NCBI GenBank assembly: GCA_037074705.1
Contig: CM073591.1
Span: 72,398,532 to 72,462,531, forward strand
Direction of reading: 5' to 3'
Length of the DNA stretch: 64,000 nt
DNA from: Zhengitettix transpicula
Lineage: Eukaryota; Arthropoda; Insecta; Orthoptera; Tetrigidae
Under the pieces are notes generated by a model, which did no database searches, was not told where the DNA came from, and saw only the letters and a program-made list of their open reading frames with translations. Of the stretch, positions 36,225 to 47,029 are shown one piece after another (the stretch's first letter is position 1; each line of letters opens with the position of its first letter). Both the position numbers and the translations under genes were made by a program.

Positions 36225-36809
36225 AAAAAAATGTTTTTAAAAAAATCTGTGAAGGTTTGTGTTTTATACGAAATCGGACCTATTTTTCCGAATAATCGTC
36301 GAATATAAAGCGATGGCTGTTAAGACTTGACCGACCCAAAAAATGAATGTGGAATTTTCTATCACTACACGTTTTGATAGCAGGACTTTCATTCGAGGTA
36401 GTTTCTTAACGGAATTCATATAAGCTATCCTAATAATTTATTAGAAAACTTTATTACAGAAGAAGTACTAAGTAATATATTTCCTCATTTCGATCTGAAT
36501 TTTTTTTCCAAACGAATAAAACAATTTCCACTTCGTTACATTTTTAAATTTTGTCGCTATAAATTTATCAGTATAGAATAAATTATTTTATTTCATTGTT
36601 TGTACTATAACGTCAGGGACGGAGAAAATATCTGCAAAACTTATTATCTGAGCCTAGTACAACAGACCTCATATTCACTTTGAAAAATGACCGATCGATG
36701 ACTCCGCAAAAATATTGTGTCATTTAGGCCATCAGGTGAGGAGACATAATTGAGAAGCAACGCCGTTCAGATAAATTACTATCTAATGGGGAAGCTGTTT
36801 TTTAATATT

Positions 36810-37035
36810 CTTCGCCTACTGTGCAAAGCTTGTCAGCTATTTTGGGAGGCGTGGTGATCGATCTTCGATAACCAGCGCTCGTGTCAGCACGTTTCGATAG
36901 TCGATAATGCGTGAACGTGACGTCACAGACAGACAGAGGGCTTGTGCCAATCAAAGCTGCGTCAGCGGGAAACCTTTCCTCCCTCCATAGGAAGCCCTCT
37001 ATATTCCCCCCCACTTCATTATGACCTCTTCCGAG
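36810..37035. promoter_or_regulatory. CpG-rich patch with CRE palindrome
   Basis: Contains GTGACGTCAC with TGACGTCA at 36918-36925, several TCGATA/TATCGA words and a G/C-rich downstream stretch. A 100-codon minus-strand frame covers it but resembles nothing I know. Candidate enhancer or promoter. Confidence 0.25.
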
Positions 37036-37104
37036 AAAGAAATCGCTATGTCGATCGTTATCAATAATGTAATGTCGTATGACCGCTTTGATGCAGCTTT
37101 TCAT

Positions 37105-39985
37105 TCCGCCGTGTTCTATGCCAAACTTTTTAATCTCTAGTACCTGACAAAAAAATTTACTCCTTATATATATTGTAATAATTACAAATAATAATAATAA
37201 TGGATGTGGCTTAAATGAAATACACTAATAACTTTAAACAACTAACAAAATTTATTAACAAAGTTAAAACACATATAAAATACACAAAATATTTGGGATC
37301 TCAGGGTTTTGATCTGGGTTTGATAAATGGCAGAATTTAAATAATCAAAATTACATTTACCTTTTATGGAAGTTAATGCGTCTGAAACATAGACGAAATT
37401 TGTTGTAGAAGAAATAATACTACAGATTGATTTAAACAGTTTTAAATTTATCAAGAATTAACGATCTCATTTTATCGATATTTAAATAATTAAAGAACGA
37501 TCTGACTTTTATCTTTTAAAAGTGGTTTACAAATGATTTCTCTACTTACGGCCGCCCAGGTCTCATTTTAGGTTTTTCGTGCACAAAATTTGGGGATATC
37601 ACTGATACTAGTACTCACAGACTCTAAATGTCAACAAATTCTAATTGGCATAGTTTGTTAGTTGGTCTAACACAAATTGGTAGGTTCTTGATGCTTTACT
37701 CCAACCTGGATTTGCAGATCTCGTAACTTTAGTTGAAAAGGTCCTTCATTGGTTTGTCTATGGCCAGCATGATGAATTTTCGCTCGACCACCGAATATAA
37801 CATTAGTTGCACTCTCTCCTTCCCAACTGAAGATTGCTTTAATTTTCAATATTTGAAAGCATGTTTGTAACTGGACCACATTCTTTCGTTCTGACTGCCC
37901 CACTGTAAAGCTTTCGAACTGTTCGCTGTCCGCTGCCCAACTGTAAAACTTCGTCTCTTAGATTTTGAGCGCGTAAACTCTCTCAACTGCCCAACAATGT
38001 TTTCTTTGCCTCGCCGGATTGTTGCGGCGTCCGCTCTATATCCACTAATAATGAGTCCTCTACAATCCAACTTTCTAATTAGAACAATGTCTTAATTACC
38101 AATTACTACAATATTTATAAAATTCTTATACTAAAACTTTGTTCTTCACATTTGGACTTTTTAAACGCCCACTTTGCTTCCATATAACTCGGCAAAGCGC
38201 AATAACAAAATAGAGTCGTATACACCTTTTGAAACTTCCGAATCTCATTTTAGTTAACACATACCAAACTTCGAGGTTTTCCTCATTTTTCATTTACAAT
38301 GGAAGCTATTTTTATGGAAGTCGCCAGGGATGTTACGAGCGTGGAGATATATGGAATGTTCAATTTGGCTCGAATTCTGTCGAAGGGTTCTAATTTCGAG
38401 ACAAAACTGCCTGTACAAAATTATCAAGAAATACACCTTGACGCCATTATACAAACAGAAATATACCTCATACCTGAATGTGAAAACAAAAATTAATATT
38501 AGGAGTAGTCCAAATTTTCGGATCATTAGATTTCTGCAACATTTGTTATAACATATCATGGGGTGGTCTGGGACCACGGAACTTCACGTAAATGTACTAT
38601 CGTGACGCTTCGCAGCATTACCCTTCAACTCAAGTGTCGTCAATTGAAACGATTAATCTGTAAAAGACTTGAGACTCAAATTTCAAAAATATTTACTGCA
38701 AAAAAAAATTTCACTTACGTAGAAGAATTTTGAAAGATAACCCGTCACTTGTACAGCAATTCGAGGAAAATTGAAAAAAAGTCAGGCTTAATTTCGGAAA
38801 TAATTTAAACGATAATCTGTTCAGAATTTAATATTATCTGACATATTTGAAACGTAATATAAATGTTAGTGTCAAAATAAGACAGTTTAATAAATATTTA
38901 CAAATTTTTGATTTCACAAAAAATTGTGTATTAATTAATGAAAGCTTCTAATTTATCATATACATGTAAAAAATGTGCGGAAGCTCCAAAATTGTGGCCG
39001 CAACATCGTACTGCAATGATTTTTTGTTATAATTTAATTATAAACATTTTTCTGACTTCTTTATTTATTAAATGAACATTGACACTTTGTATTACAAATT
39101 AAACTTTATTTTTTTTAGTTTTTATTAATGAATTTGAAGCATTAATTACACATAATAGAATGTATGGTCTTCTAATTAATTAATACCTGAAGATATCCGA
39201 ATGTATGGACGGAACGTCGTATATGTCGATAATCTGTTCGGTTTCTGTGGAATAGTTACGTTATTTTAGACGTGCGAAATTTTTTTCTGAGGTATTAAAA
39301 GAAAGGTTTTTTTTTTCAGTTATAGTCACACAAATCGGTCTCTTTATGCTTCCCATTTGTTGTAGTTTCGATAATTTTTGACAAAGATTTCGCATCAATG
39401 GGTGGAAGCTTTTGCATGTTTGCAACTGCCTCAACAGAAGTGAGCATTGAAAGGCTTCGAATGTCGCGTGGATGTCCCAACATGAGAGTCCGAGCACTCT
39501 TACACGTACTGACCTACTTAATTCAGTCTGGCCAACAGTGACGACGGTCTCACGTTTCACATTTTTTTTTTTTTGCTGTTACCATTGTACGATATTAACT
39601 TCAATAGTCAACAAATGGTGTATTTTTACCTATGTGAGGTTCTAGTCATGACTATTGTATGTTATTGGAACAAGTCATTGACCCCTTTCTGAATTTAGGG
39701 AAACAGGTAACTATAATCTACCATAAAAAATTACAACAAATATAATTCTTTCGTATTCAGAACCAATAAAAATTGTCGTAAGGTCTTACAACCAATTTTC
39801 TAAAATTTCAAGACTTCAATTTATATTGACATTTAACTCGCCGATTTTCCTGGAACCGGAGTCGTGCCTTGTCATTTGAAGGCCACGTCTGCGAAAATCC
39901 GATTCTCCGTATCTTAAGTTTACTTCACATGTTCCAAGATGTTTATCTGTAGATGTTTGCTCCCAAAAAAAAATTGGGCCGCTTG
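37105..39985. other. AT-rich non-coding DNA; GC-richer stretch at 37665-38080
   Basis: At 37890-37995 a phrase recurs imperfectly (CTGCCCCACTGTAAAGCTTT, CTGCCCAACTGTAAAACTTC, CAACTGCCCAAC), suggesting internal duplication. Open frames do not exceed 100 codons and resemble no family with certainty. Confidence 0.4.
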
Positions 39986-39989
39986 TTTC

Positions 39990-40385
39990 TTCCAATTTAG
40001 ATGTTATCGTGAATGCACAGGAAGCAACGCTACCTTACCAAAGACGAAGCCGAATAAAATGGCCGAACAAACGGACGCAGAGAACCGGTTTGCTGGCCCA
40101 CGCAAGGCAAGAAGCCAGAACAAAAGAATTGGGAGCGGCCTTCCCCTTCGGTGCTCCGGAATTCGGGAAGCCCAGAGGCGCCACAACCCGGGATTCATTC
40201 AATCTTCTTCTCCTTCTCTCCGGGACCACGGCCGAGAATTTTAACGTAACAGACGTTATTGTGGAACTGGTACACAGGAACCTAGGTCGTTCCCGAGGTA
40301 GTACGCTGGCGACCTTGAAAGTCACTACGCAGCACGCACGAAACATCAGAGTCGTGTCAAGAAATAAATTTAATTTAAACAGATG
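39990..40385. other. GC-rich island with overlapping open frames on both strands
   Basis: Abruptly GC-rich between AT-rich flanks. Frames of 125 codons (plus, 40009-40386) and 140 codons (minus, 40035-40457) overlap. I recognise neither. Double-strand openness is expected from composition, so this is not called a gene. Confidence 0.3.
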
Positions 40386-40442
40386 ATCCCTACAATTATT
40401 AGAATTTATTTCTAAATTTAATAATAAAATTAAACAGTAATT

Positions 40443-40603
40443 TTTATTAATATTCAAAAATTTATACGTGACATATGTTCCTGATTAGGACCTCTTCAGG
40501 TGTATAGAAGTTGTAATTAAAAAATTGTTTACCATTTTTCTTTAACTGAAGAGGTCCTAATCCGGAACAAAAGTCGCGTTTAAAATTTGAATATTAAAAA
40601 AAA
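40443..40603. repeat. palindromic repeat, family D
   Basis: Arms of about 55 bp: left 40443-40499 and right 40545-40603. They share, reading outward, CTGAAGAGGTCCTAATC, CGGAAC or AGGAAC, a GTC box and TTTGAATATTAA. Loop about 45 bp. The CTGAAGA core is exact but the GAAAC box has decayed to GGAAC. Confidence 0.8.
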
Positions 40604-41166
40604 GGCCAACCGGCTACTAAATTTATTATTCAATTTAAATACAAAGTGAGAAATAATTCTGCTGCCTAAATCTTATTTTTTAACAAAGTTTGTTAGCCTT
40701 ACTGCAATCGTAAACACAAATATATATCTTTTTTCTGTACGGAATTCTAAGTTGAAAACTAACCTCTACTTTTAAAGTTTGTAGACAATTGATTCGAAAT
40801 CATATATAGAGAGTTTCGTCTGATATTCTCTTGTCTATGAAGTTGAGTAAAGAAAGAAGAGCCAAACACAATCAGACGTTCTACTCGGCTTTTTTCTGTT
40901 TGAACCATTGAGAAGAAAGACTACCATACTATTTTCCCTCGATCCAACATTAAAATCCAAACACGAAAAAAAATATTATTCCGTGTAAAGCATCGCATTT
41001 ACGGGAAATCTTTAAAAACGAACATTGTGTTGACAAATAATTAAAAAAAATATTATGTCAAACAATGGTTTCTATAATAATAACTTGAATTATATAATGT
41101 CCAAAAGTTTTATTAATTCAAAACAGACGTTCAATAAAAACAATTTATGACGTTATACAGGCAAAT

Positions 41167-41313
41167 TTTAGTTTTAATTTTTTAAGACGACGTTTCTATA
41201 CCATTTTGTAATTCTTCAGGAATTTTCCTATAGAGGAGGTATATACAATTGATTACCTGAAGAAGATACAACAAGGTATCGAAACGTCGTCATAATAAAA
41301 ATTAAAAATAAAA
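41167..41313. repeat. palindromic repeat, family C copy 1, with hammerhead-like arm
   Basis: The right arm reads CTGAAGA (41257-41263), A, stem GATAC/GTATC (265-269 with 276-280 of 41xxx), then GAAAC (41281-41285) and GTCGTC. The left arm 41167-41222 is its reverse complement with a few changes. The arms are separated by about 28 bp. Confidence 0.8.
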
Positions 41314-42180
41314 AGTGTCATCAATTGTTTTATATTATTTCCAGTTATAATCCGACTTTTAAAGTTAATATTTATGGTCAAATAAGCACCATATGTGGAG
41401 AACTACCCTTAAAACAAACTCCATAATTTGCAATTATTAGGAAAACTGTTTTAAAAAATTAATTTTGTATTAATTTTGTTCCAAAGTATAATACACTTCC
41501 CCAAGTTTAAATTAATCATTTAACCTCCTTGTGAAATTTAATCTTTGTGGCCATATTTCTAATTGAGGACTGGAATAGGTGGCTATTCATGTTTCAACGT
41601 AAGTTTTACCGGTCTTTTAATTTCAATTGAAGACTGGCCCGAGTTTCAATCAATGTACTTTAGGTTTTGAAAGAATCGGAACCAAGAATCGTTTGGGGTA
41701 AAACAAATTTCTCCAAGATATGGAATCCAAATCTTTAGATAATTTTGGTCAGAAAACTCATAAGAAAAACATGGGGCTATTGCCGTCGAGACATTTAATT
41801 ATGTTTGCTGTAGACGCATAATGCTTGAATGTCTATTTTAATTACTAATATGAAATGCAAAAAATATATATATTAAGTACTTAAGATAACATTCACAAAT
41901 CATTCCAGGGACTGTCTTAATATAACTAGGTATTCTTTACCCTGTATTTAAAACACGCAAAATGTGATCCCAAAGGAACTAAATATTACTTGACAAATTT
42001 AAACCGTGAAGAATATCTAATGTGTGTTGTACATAAAATAGAGGAAGTGTTAGAAATAATGACGTCTTTATGCTTCGTAGAAATTAATATCGATAAACTA
42101 GTAACATGTTTTGCTAGTATTCGAAACATCGCTGTCGTGAAATGAACGAGACAAGACTTTCCCGGTGTAAACTAATGTAT

Positions 42181-42213
42181 ACAGAAGATGGCGGTAACAG
42201 TCACCGAAACGTG
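42181..42213 (+). ncRNA. hammerhead-like motif, fifth repeat type
   Basis: Reads ACAGAAGATGGCGGTAACAG then TCACCGAAACGTG: a CAGAAGA core (one mismatch to CUGANGA), an imperfect stem GGCGGT/GTCACC and an intact GAAACGTG. Single orientation; flanks not recognised. Confidence 0.3.
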
Positions 42214-43284
42214 AGTTATAAGAGACCAGCTTATACGGTTGGAAATTGCGAAGACTAGTAAATGATAGGGATTTAATTTTAACAGGAGAATCTGAAATAC
42301 ATAATCTACAGTTCGTTACGAAGGCCGACGTCTTAGAATTTAAGATGTCATTTCAAATATTTGTATAATAATTAGACTTTTGATCTGATTAATACTTTGC
42401 TATGAAAATTGGAGGTTACAGAAGTAAAGTCGTTACTGTGATTTTGCAACTTTATTATTCGTCATAGTTATTTCAGTACGATAATCACAGCGTGCTTCGG
42501 AATTCATTTGTATAATTACTACGTGTTGTATAATCATTATAAAAAAATTTGTTCCTTGTTTCTCTTGATGTGAAATTAAAGAATAATATTCCTTTTCCGT
42601 TGAAGAAACGAGGCACAATTTTAAACATAGAATAGGATACAATTTTAAGTAATGGCATGATGAAATATATTTAAGTTATCTGGATGTGAAGCTTATTCAA
42701 AATGAATTTGAGGTAATGTTACATTGTATACTGTACAGGAGAATAAAATATCCAACGATTCAAATAAATCTACCACATTCAGGGGGTGTGAGGTCTTCGT
42801 TTCAGATTGAAATTTTAAAATTAACTTTTTCTTCTTTCTTTCTTTCACTCAGTCATAATTATTTCTGTGATATAAAAGGGAATAGTGGGTAAGACTGATT
42901 TATAAAATTCGAAAGGCTAGGGAAGTATTTCAATGAGGTTGTATCGATTATTTGATAGTTTGTGCCGGACTTGTTGTAGATGAGATAACCTCGGTCCATG
43001 TCGTTCACTCGTTATTGCAGGTAAATATACAGATTTTTTTCAACTTATTTCACTGTTAGCATGTTGGGAATCTATCCCTGCAACGGCTACCCGGACGCGG
43101 GTGACGAGGATGCTAGACATAAATACGAATACCGCTGGTTAATTTGGAAGCGGCCACGAACAGGGTCCATGTGATTTCTGCATTTTCGTCGGCAGTAAAC
43201 ATGACGATAACATGGCGGTGGAAGTGAGGGCCCTATGGTTGGTAGGAAGTTGAAAAGAAGGGATGGGAGGAGGGGAGGCTTGCA

Positions 43285-43350
43285 GGGCGTCCCCACATCT
43301 GGCGGTTCCCAGCTGGGAGATGGGAATCAAACGCCGACCCCAACAATGGC
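43285..43350 (-). mobile_element. possible SINE B-box region
   Basis: The minus strand reads GGCGTTTGATTCCCATCTCC, similar to a B box (GGTTCGATTCC) with two changes, in a GC-richer island. Weak. Confidence 0.2.
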
Positions 43351-44393
43351 AGCAAGGTACAGTCCGCTTCCATCAAAAACAGTCCTCTCACTATGGCAAC
43401 GATTCTCACCCCCTGGATTATGAAATTGAAAAAACAAACAATCATTAAATTAACAGAATTTAATGTAATGTAATATTTTAGTCCCTGCCACACAAATCGC
43501 CAGTGGACAATGAACGAAATGTTGAAAACTATTAATATATCTGATACATGTATCCGTTTAACTGAGGGCGGTAAAGAATTAAAATAATCTACCGGTCGAC
43601 GAAGCATGTCAATTTTGATGTCGTGGTGTTTTTTTGTGAAATTCTGATTGAACATGAAACCTGTATGCCTCCCCTTCCTAATGAACTTGCCAGGGGTTGC
43701 AGCACACGTCAACGAAAACCACCACCCAGTGTGCTTTGCTAATACAGAACAGCCACGCCATAATCTGTATGGAGTGAAACTCTGACGACACTTTGCATCG
43801 ATTTGTTAGGCTAGATTTATTATGAGAAACTGGAGTTGAAAATTTGCTTCACTCCTGAATTTCCGTCGTCAAGGGCTTTAATGCTTCAGACTCAGCCCAG
43901 CCTTCCGAATACCCTATTATTACGTCGACCAAAATATCAATAGATTACTAGGTGCTCAAAGATACCAACCTTTTACTGGAACGTCAGCAATTTTAAAACG
44001 TTTTTGAGATCAAAAGGCAGGTATAATATGATAAATACATGAATAATTGAGATGAACTTAGCAGCTTAGGTTCTTGTCAACTCTATCCTATATACGTGCA
44101 TGTATTCACTGTATGTTTTTTTTCGGTTGATCTTTAAGATTTGTTGACTCTACAACAGGCGTAGTTTCAGAAAGGAGTGCATAATATCAATAAATACTTT
44201 TGGTCTTGAAGTTTGTTGACAGTAATGTGAAATTAATTTGTAGAGATTACTTCTATTGGTAGGAGGATGGTAAATAATATTTTATTTTAAAAAAAATTAG
44301 ATATATTAGATAAATGAGTAATCAGCAAATCGTGTGACATAGTAATGATATGAGGAGGAAGTCATCCATTGATGTTACTCCCAAATAAAGACG

Positions 44394-45255
44394 TTAGGCC
44401 TGGTTGGACCGAGGAATGAGATCATTTGGTAATTGTAGATTTAATCTTCTTGGTGCGACTGGTTCTTGGGCTAGTTGATCGTTTTCGTGACTCACTGGAG
44501 TATGGCGGTAGGCAGTTGCTAATCTTCTGAGGATTCCATATGTAACCAGCGAAATTATGAGTGGAGGGTTTGATTGATTGTTCACGTACCAAGGAGCGTC
44601 TGTCAACATTCGGAGCGTCTGCAGGATTTTAATGTTGGACGGTTTTGTGCAACCCCATAGCTGAATTCCGTAAGTCCAAATTGGCTTCAAATGGCTTTAT
44701 ACAGGAGGAGTTTATTTTTTAGGGATAACTGTGATTTCTTTCCAATTAGCCAGATCATTTAATTGACTTTAAGGTCTACATGGTTTCATTTGATCTTTAC
44801 GTGAGTCTTCCAGGTGAGTTTCAGGTCGAGGTACATTCCTAAGTATTTGATTTCTGATTTTATTGTGCTGTTAATTGAGATTTTTTATGGACATACATTT
44901 CAGTTGTTGGCAAATGTCACTTGGGTGGATTTATCGTGATTTACCGAAATTCTCCACTTGCTGAACCCGTTCCCGAGAAGGTCCAGATAATTCTGAAAAT
45001 TTTCAGAAGCATCTAAAGATGCATTGCTGATAGATAATACAGCGGTATCACCGACGAAGGAAATAATAAGTTGAATGTGTTGAAGGAGGAAGGAATCTTG
45101 AAACAATCGTATCTAAAAGATAAAACTCTTCGTATTTAGAGGAAGTAATCGCAGTCACGACATGAGTTGACTCCTGTCTAATAAACTGTCTACCGTATTC
45201 GCTTCGCGTGTGAAGACCTACTTTAACCAGGAAAGTTAACCTACACAAAAATGGA
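44394..45255 (-). pseudogene. Jockey-type LINE, 3' part of ORF2 (reverse transcriptase C-terminal half)
   Basis: The minus strand carries, in order: a degraded palm region near 45050-45248; SFVGDTAVLSISNASLDASE at about 45060-45000 (the FADD catalytic box, here changed to FVGD); FSKWRISVNHDKSTQVTFAN; LTWK-H and SLKNKLLLYKA in shifted frames; and an open 98-codon end starting MKPIWTYGIQLWGCTKPSNI and finishing LPNDLIPRSNQA with a stop near 44394. These are diagnostic of Jockey-clade non-LTR elements. Several frameshifts and the loss of the FADD aspartate mean it is dead. ORF1 and the endonuclease are absent, as in a 5'-truncated insertion. The 3' UTR runs left from 44394 with no clear poly-A. 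Confidence 0.85.
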
Positions 45256-46719
45256 TGTTCTTAAACCGAACTACACAGGCTAGAAATAAATACAGTTGAA
45301 ATGTATGTCATTAAGTTTCATTTGTCCCAGTTTCATAGAACAAAGTTTTGAATTTTTACGAATCACTGTCTTAAAGAAAAAATCATAACTGTGGCTGGCA
45401 TACACATTCGTCTGCAATATAATAGATATGTATCCAAGTATATTTTATGTCTGAAATACCTTCCTTTGCCCAACGGAACCTCATTAGTTGACGATCTTCA
45501 CGAAATCTTCTGCCAGTCTGTCTGTCGTCACTCACATGTAGAAACCGGCTCTCTATGGACTAAATTAAATTATCATCCCGTTAAGAGTGCTCGTGTTTTC
45601 ATACCGCAGTTTTACTATTTTTATTAATCCATGAAAACGAACGAGAACTATTCGAATAAGTGATTTTGAACCTTCCTCCGTTTTACATGATCATCACTCA
45701 CACTCGTTTGACTCTTGCCAATAAATTGTGGGAATTTCATTGTTTTAAAGTTTCTAATAGATTATTGTACAAGGTGGTAAATCGTTGCTACTGTAAATCT
45801 TTGTGACTCAAATAAATGTTCTATCACACTGAAGTGCAAACCAGATATACTTTTATTTCTTATAAACACAATATTGTCGAAGTGGCAGGGAAGCTTAGAG
45901 AATTGCTTACTTCGACCATGTTTGAGAATGGAAGAGCACCCGAGTTTGCAGGAAAAATAACCGACTTTACGACAAATAAACTAAGGCATCCGTCCCACCG
46001 CAGCGATAATGAACTCCAACCAGTTAGCACTAAATTAACACTCTTAACGCCCCAGTGCATAACGGCAGTGCCTCGTCTCTAAGCTGTTTCCGTGTTCGTG
46101 TCCTATCGGTAACGTTCTAAAACTACCAGGTCCCTAGTTGGATTTGTTCGTTACACGCGCTTTTTATAGAACTTTTAAATATATTCCCGATATTTCATGT
46201 GACTCTACAGTGGGATTTGCAATTTTTTTTAAAATAAATATTATTTTCATCCATTTTCTTTCTGTAATTTGGAGCGTCAATTTTATCTGCGTTTGAGTTA
46301 CGTTTATAATTTCATTTTGTTGTGGTGGTACGACGGACTGTAACATTGACTTACAACAGTTCGAACCGTGTAATATACTCAGTAAAATATCTTAATTTCA
46401 CCTCACGAAATGTAATTACTAAATAGAGACTGCATGAACTATAGAGGCAAAGAAATATTAATTATATTCTAAATAAAAAGTTAATTTAGCTAGTGTTAAA
46501 TGTAATTTACTCTATCGACCCGTCATACTGTTTTTTAATTGGAAGTGCCACAGAAAATCCATACTAGGATACATGTAACAATTAGTGTACTGTGACATGT
46601 TCATAGAAAATGAAACTTCATCGCGGCATATTTGATGACGTTTTGATTATTTTATCAGACAAGGAAACTGAAAATATGGCAGACTATTTTTAATAAAAAC
46701 AGACACATTTTATGTTTAA
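45256..46719. other. no gene seen
   Basis: Mixed composition. Overlapping frames at 45816-46082 (plus, 88 codons) and 45860-46060 (minus, 66 codons) lie in a GC-richer patch and resemble nothing known to me. Confidence 0.45.
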
Positions 46720-46968
46720 CTATGACGACGTTTCGATACCTTTTTTGTATCTTCTTCAGGTATTTACCTTCAGAGGAGATATTTACAATGATTATATTTA
46801 TAGAATAACTGTGCAAAGTAAACAAAGGCTTAAGTACACACACAAATCCTTACCAAATTAACATAATTGCTCTGTACAGTTATACCATAAATCTAATCAA
46901 TTGTAAATACCTCCTCTGTCGGTAAATACCTGAAGAAGATACAAAAACGTACCGAAACGTCGTCATAA
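46720..46968. repeat. palindromic repeat, family C copy 2, both arms hammerhead-like
   Basis: The left arm (minus, 46758 downwards) has CTGAAGA, A, GATAC, an A-rich loop, GTATC and GAAACGTCGTC, an unbroken match to the signature. The right arm (46930-46958) has CTGAAGA, GATAC, GTACC and GAAAC with one stem mismatch. The arms also share AGGTAAATACC- and TTGTAAATA-type inner sequence. Inner loop about 100 bp. Confidence 0.85.
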
Positions 46969-47029
46969 TATAAAAATTAAAAATTGTATAAGGTCATCAA
47001 TTGTTTTTATTCATTCAAAACAGACGGTA

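Larger units (their letters stand above)
35626..36292. mobile_element. mariner element rearranged as a palindrome of two 3' ends
   Basis: The terminal inverted repeats TTCGGACAGTAAGGTCCGAT (left) and TTCGGAAAAATAGGTCCGAT (right, reverse complement) extend for about 39 bp and are flanked on both sides by TA (35624-35625 and 36293-36294), the mariner target duplication. Unlike a normal mariner, both halves encode the C-terminal side of the transposase, facing outward: the left half on the minus strand, the right half on the plus strand. So both termini derive from the transposase 3' end. The element is non-autonomous but keeps TIRs and TSD, so it may have moved or been copied in this form. Confidence 0.8.

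Noticed and set aside
39340..39560. hAT transposase dimerisation end (plus strand ATASTEVSIERLRMSR...)
   Set aside because: Only a loose resemblance over about 20 residues; no supporting motif or terminal repeats.
43233..43712. 159-codon minus-strand frame
   Set aside because: Crosses from AT-rich into GC-rich DNA with no consistent codon character; the other frames are open there too.
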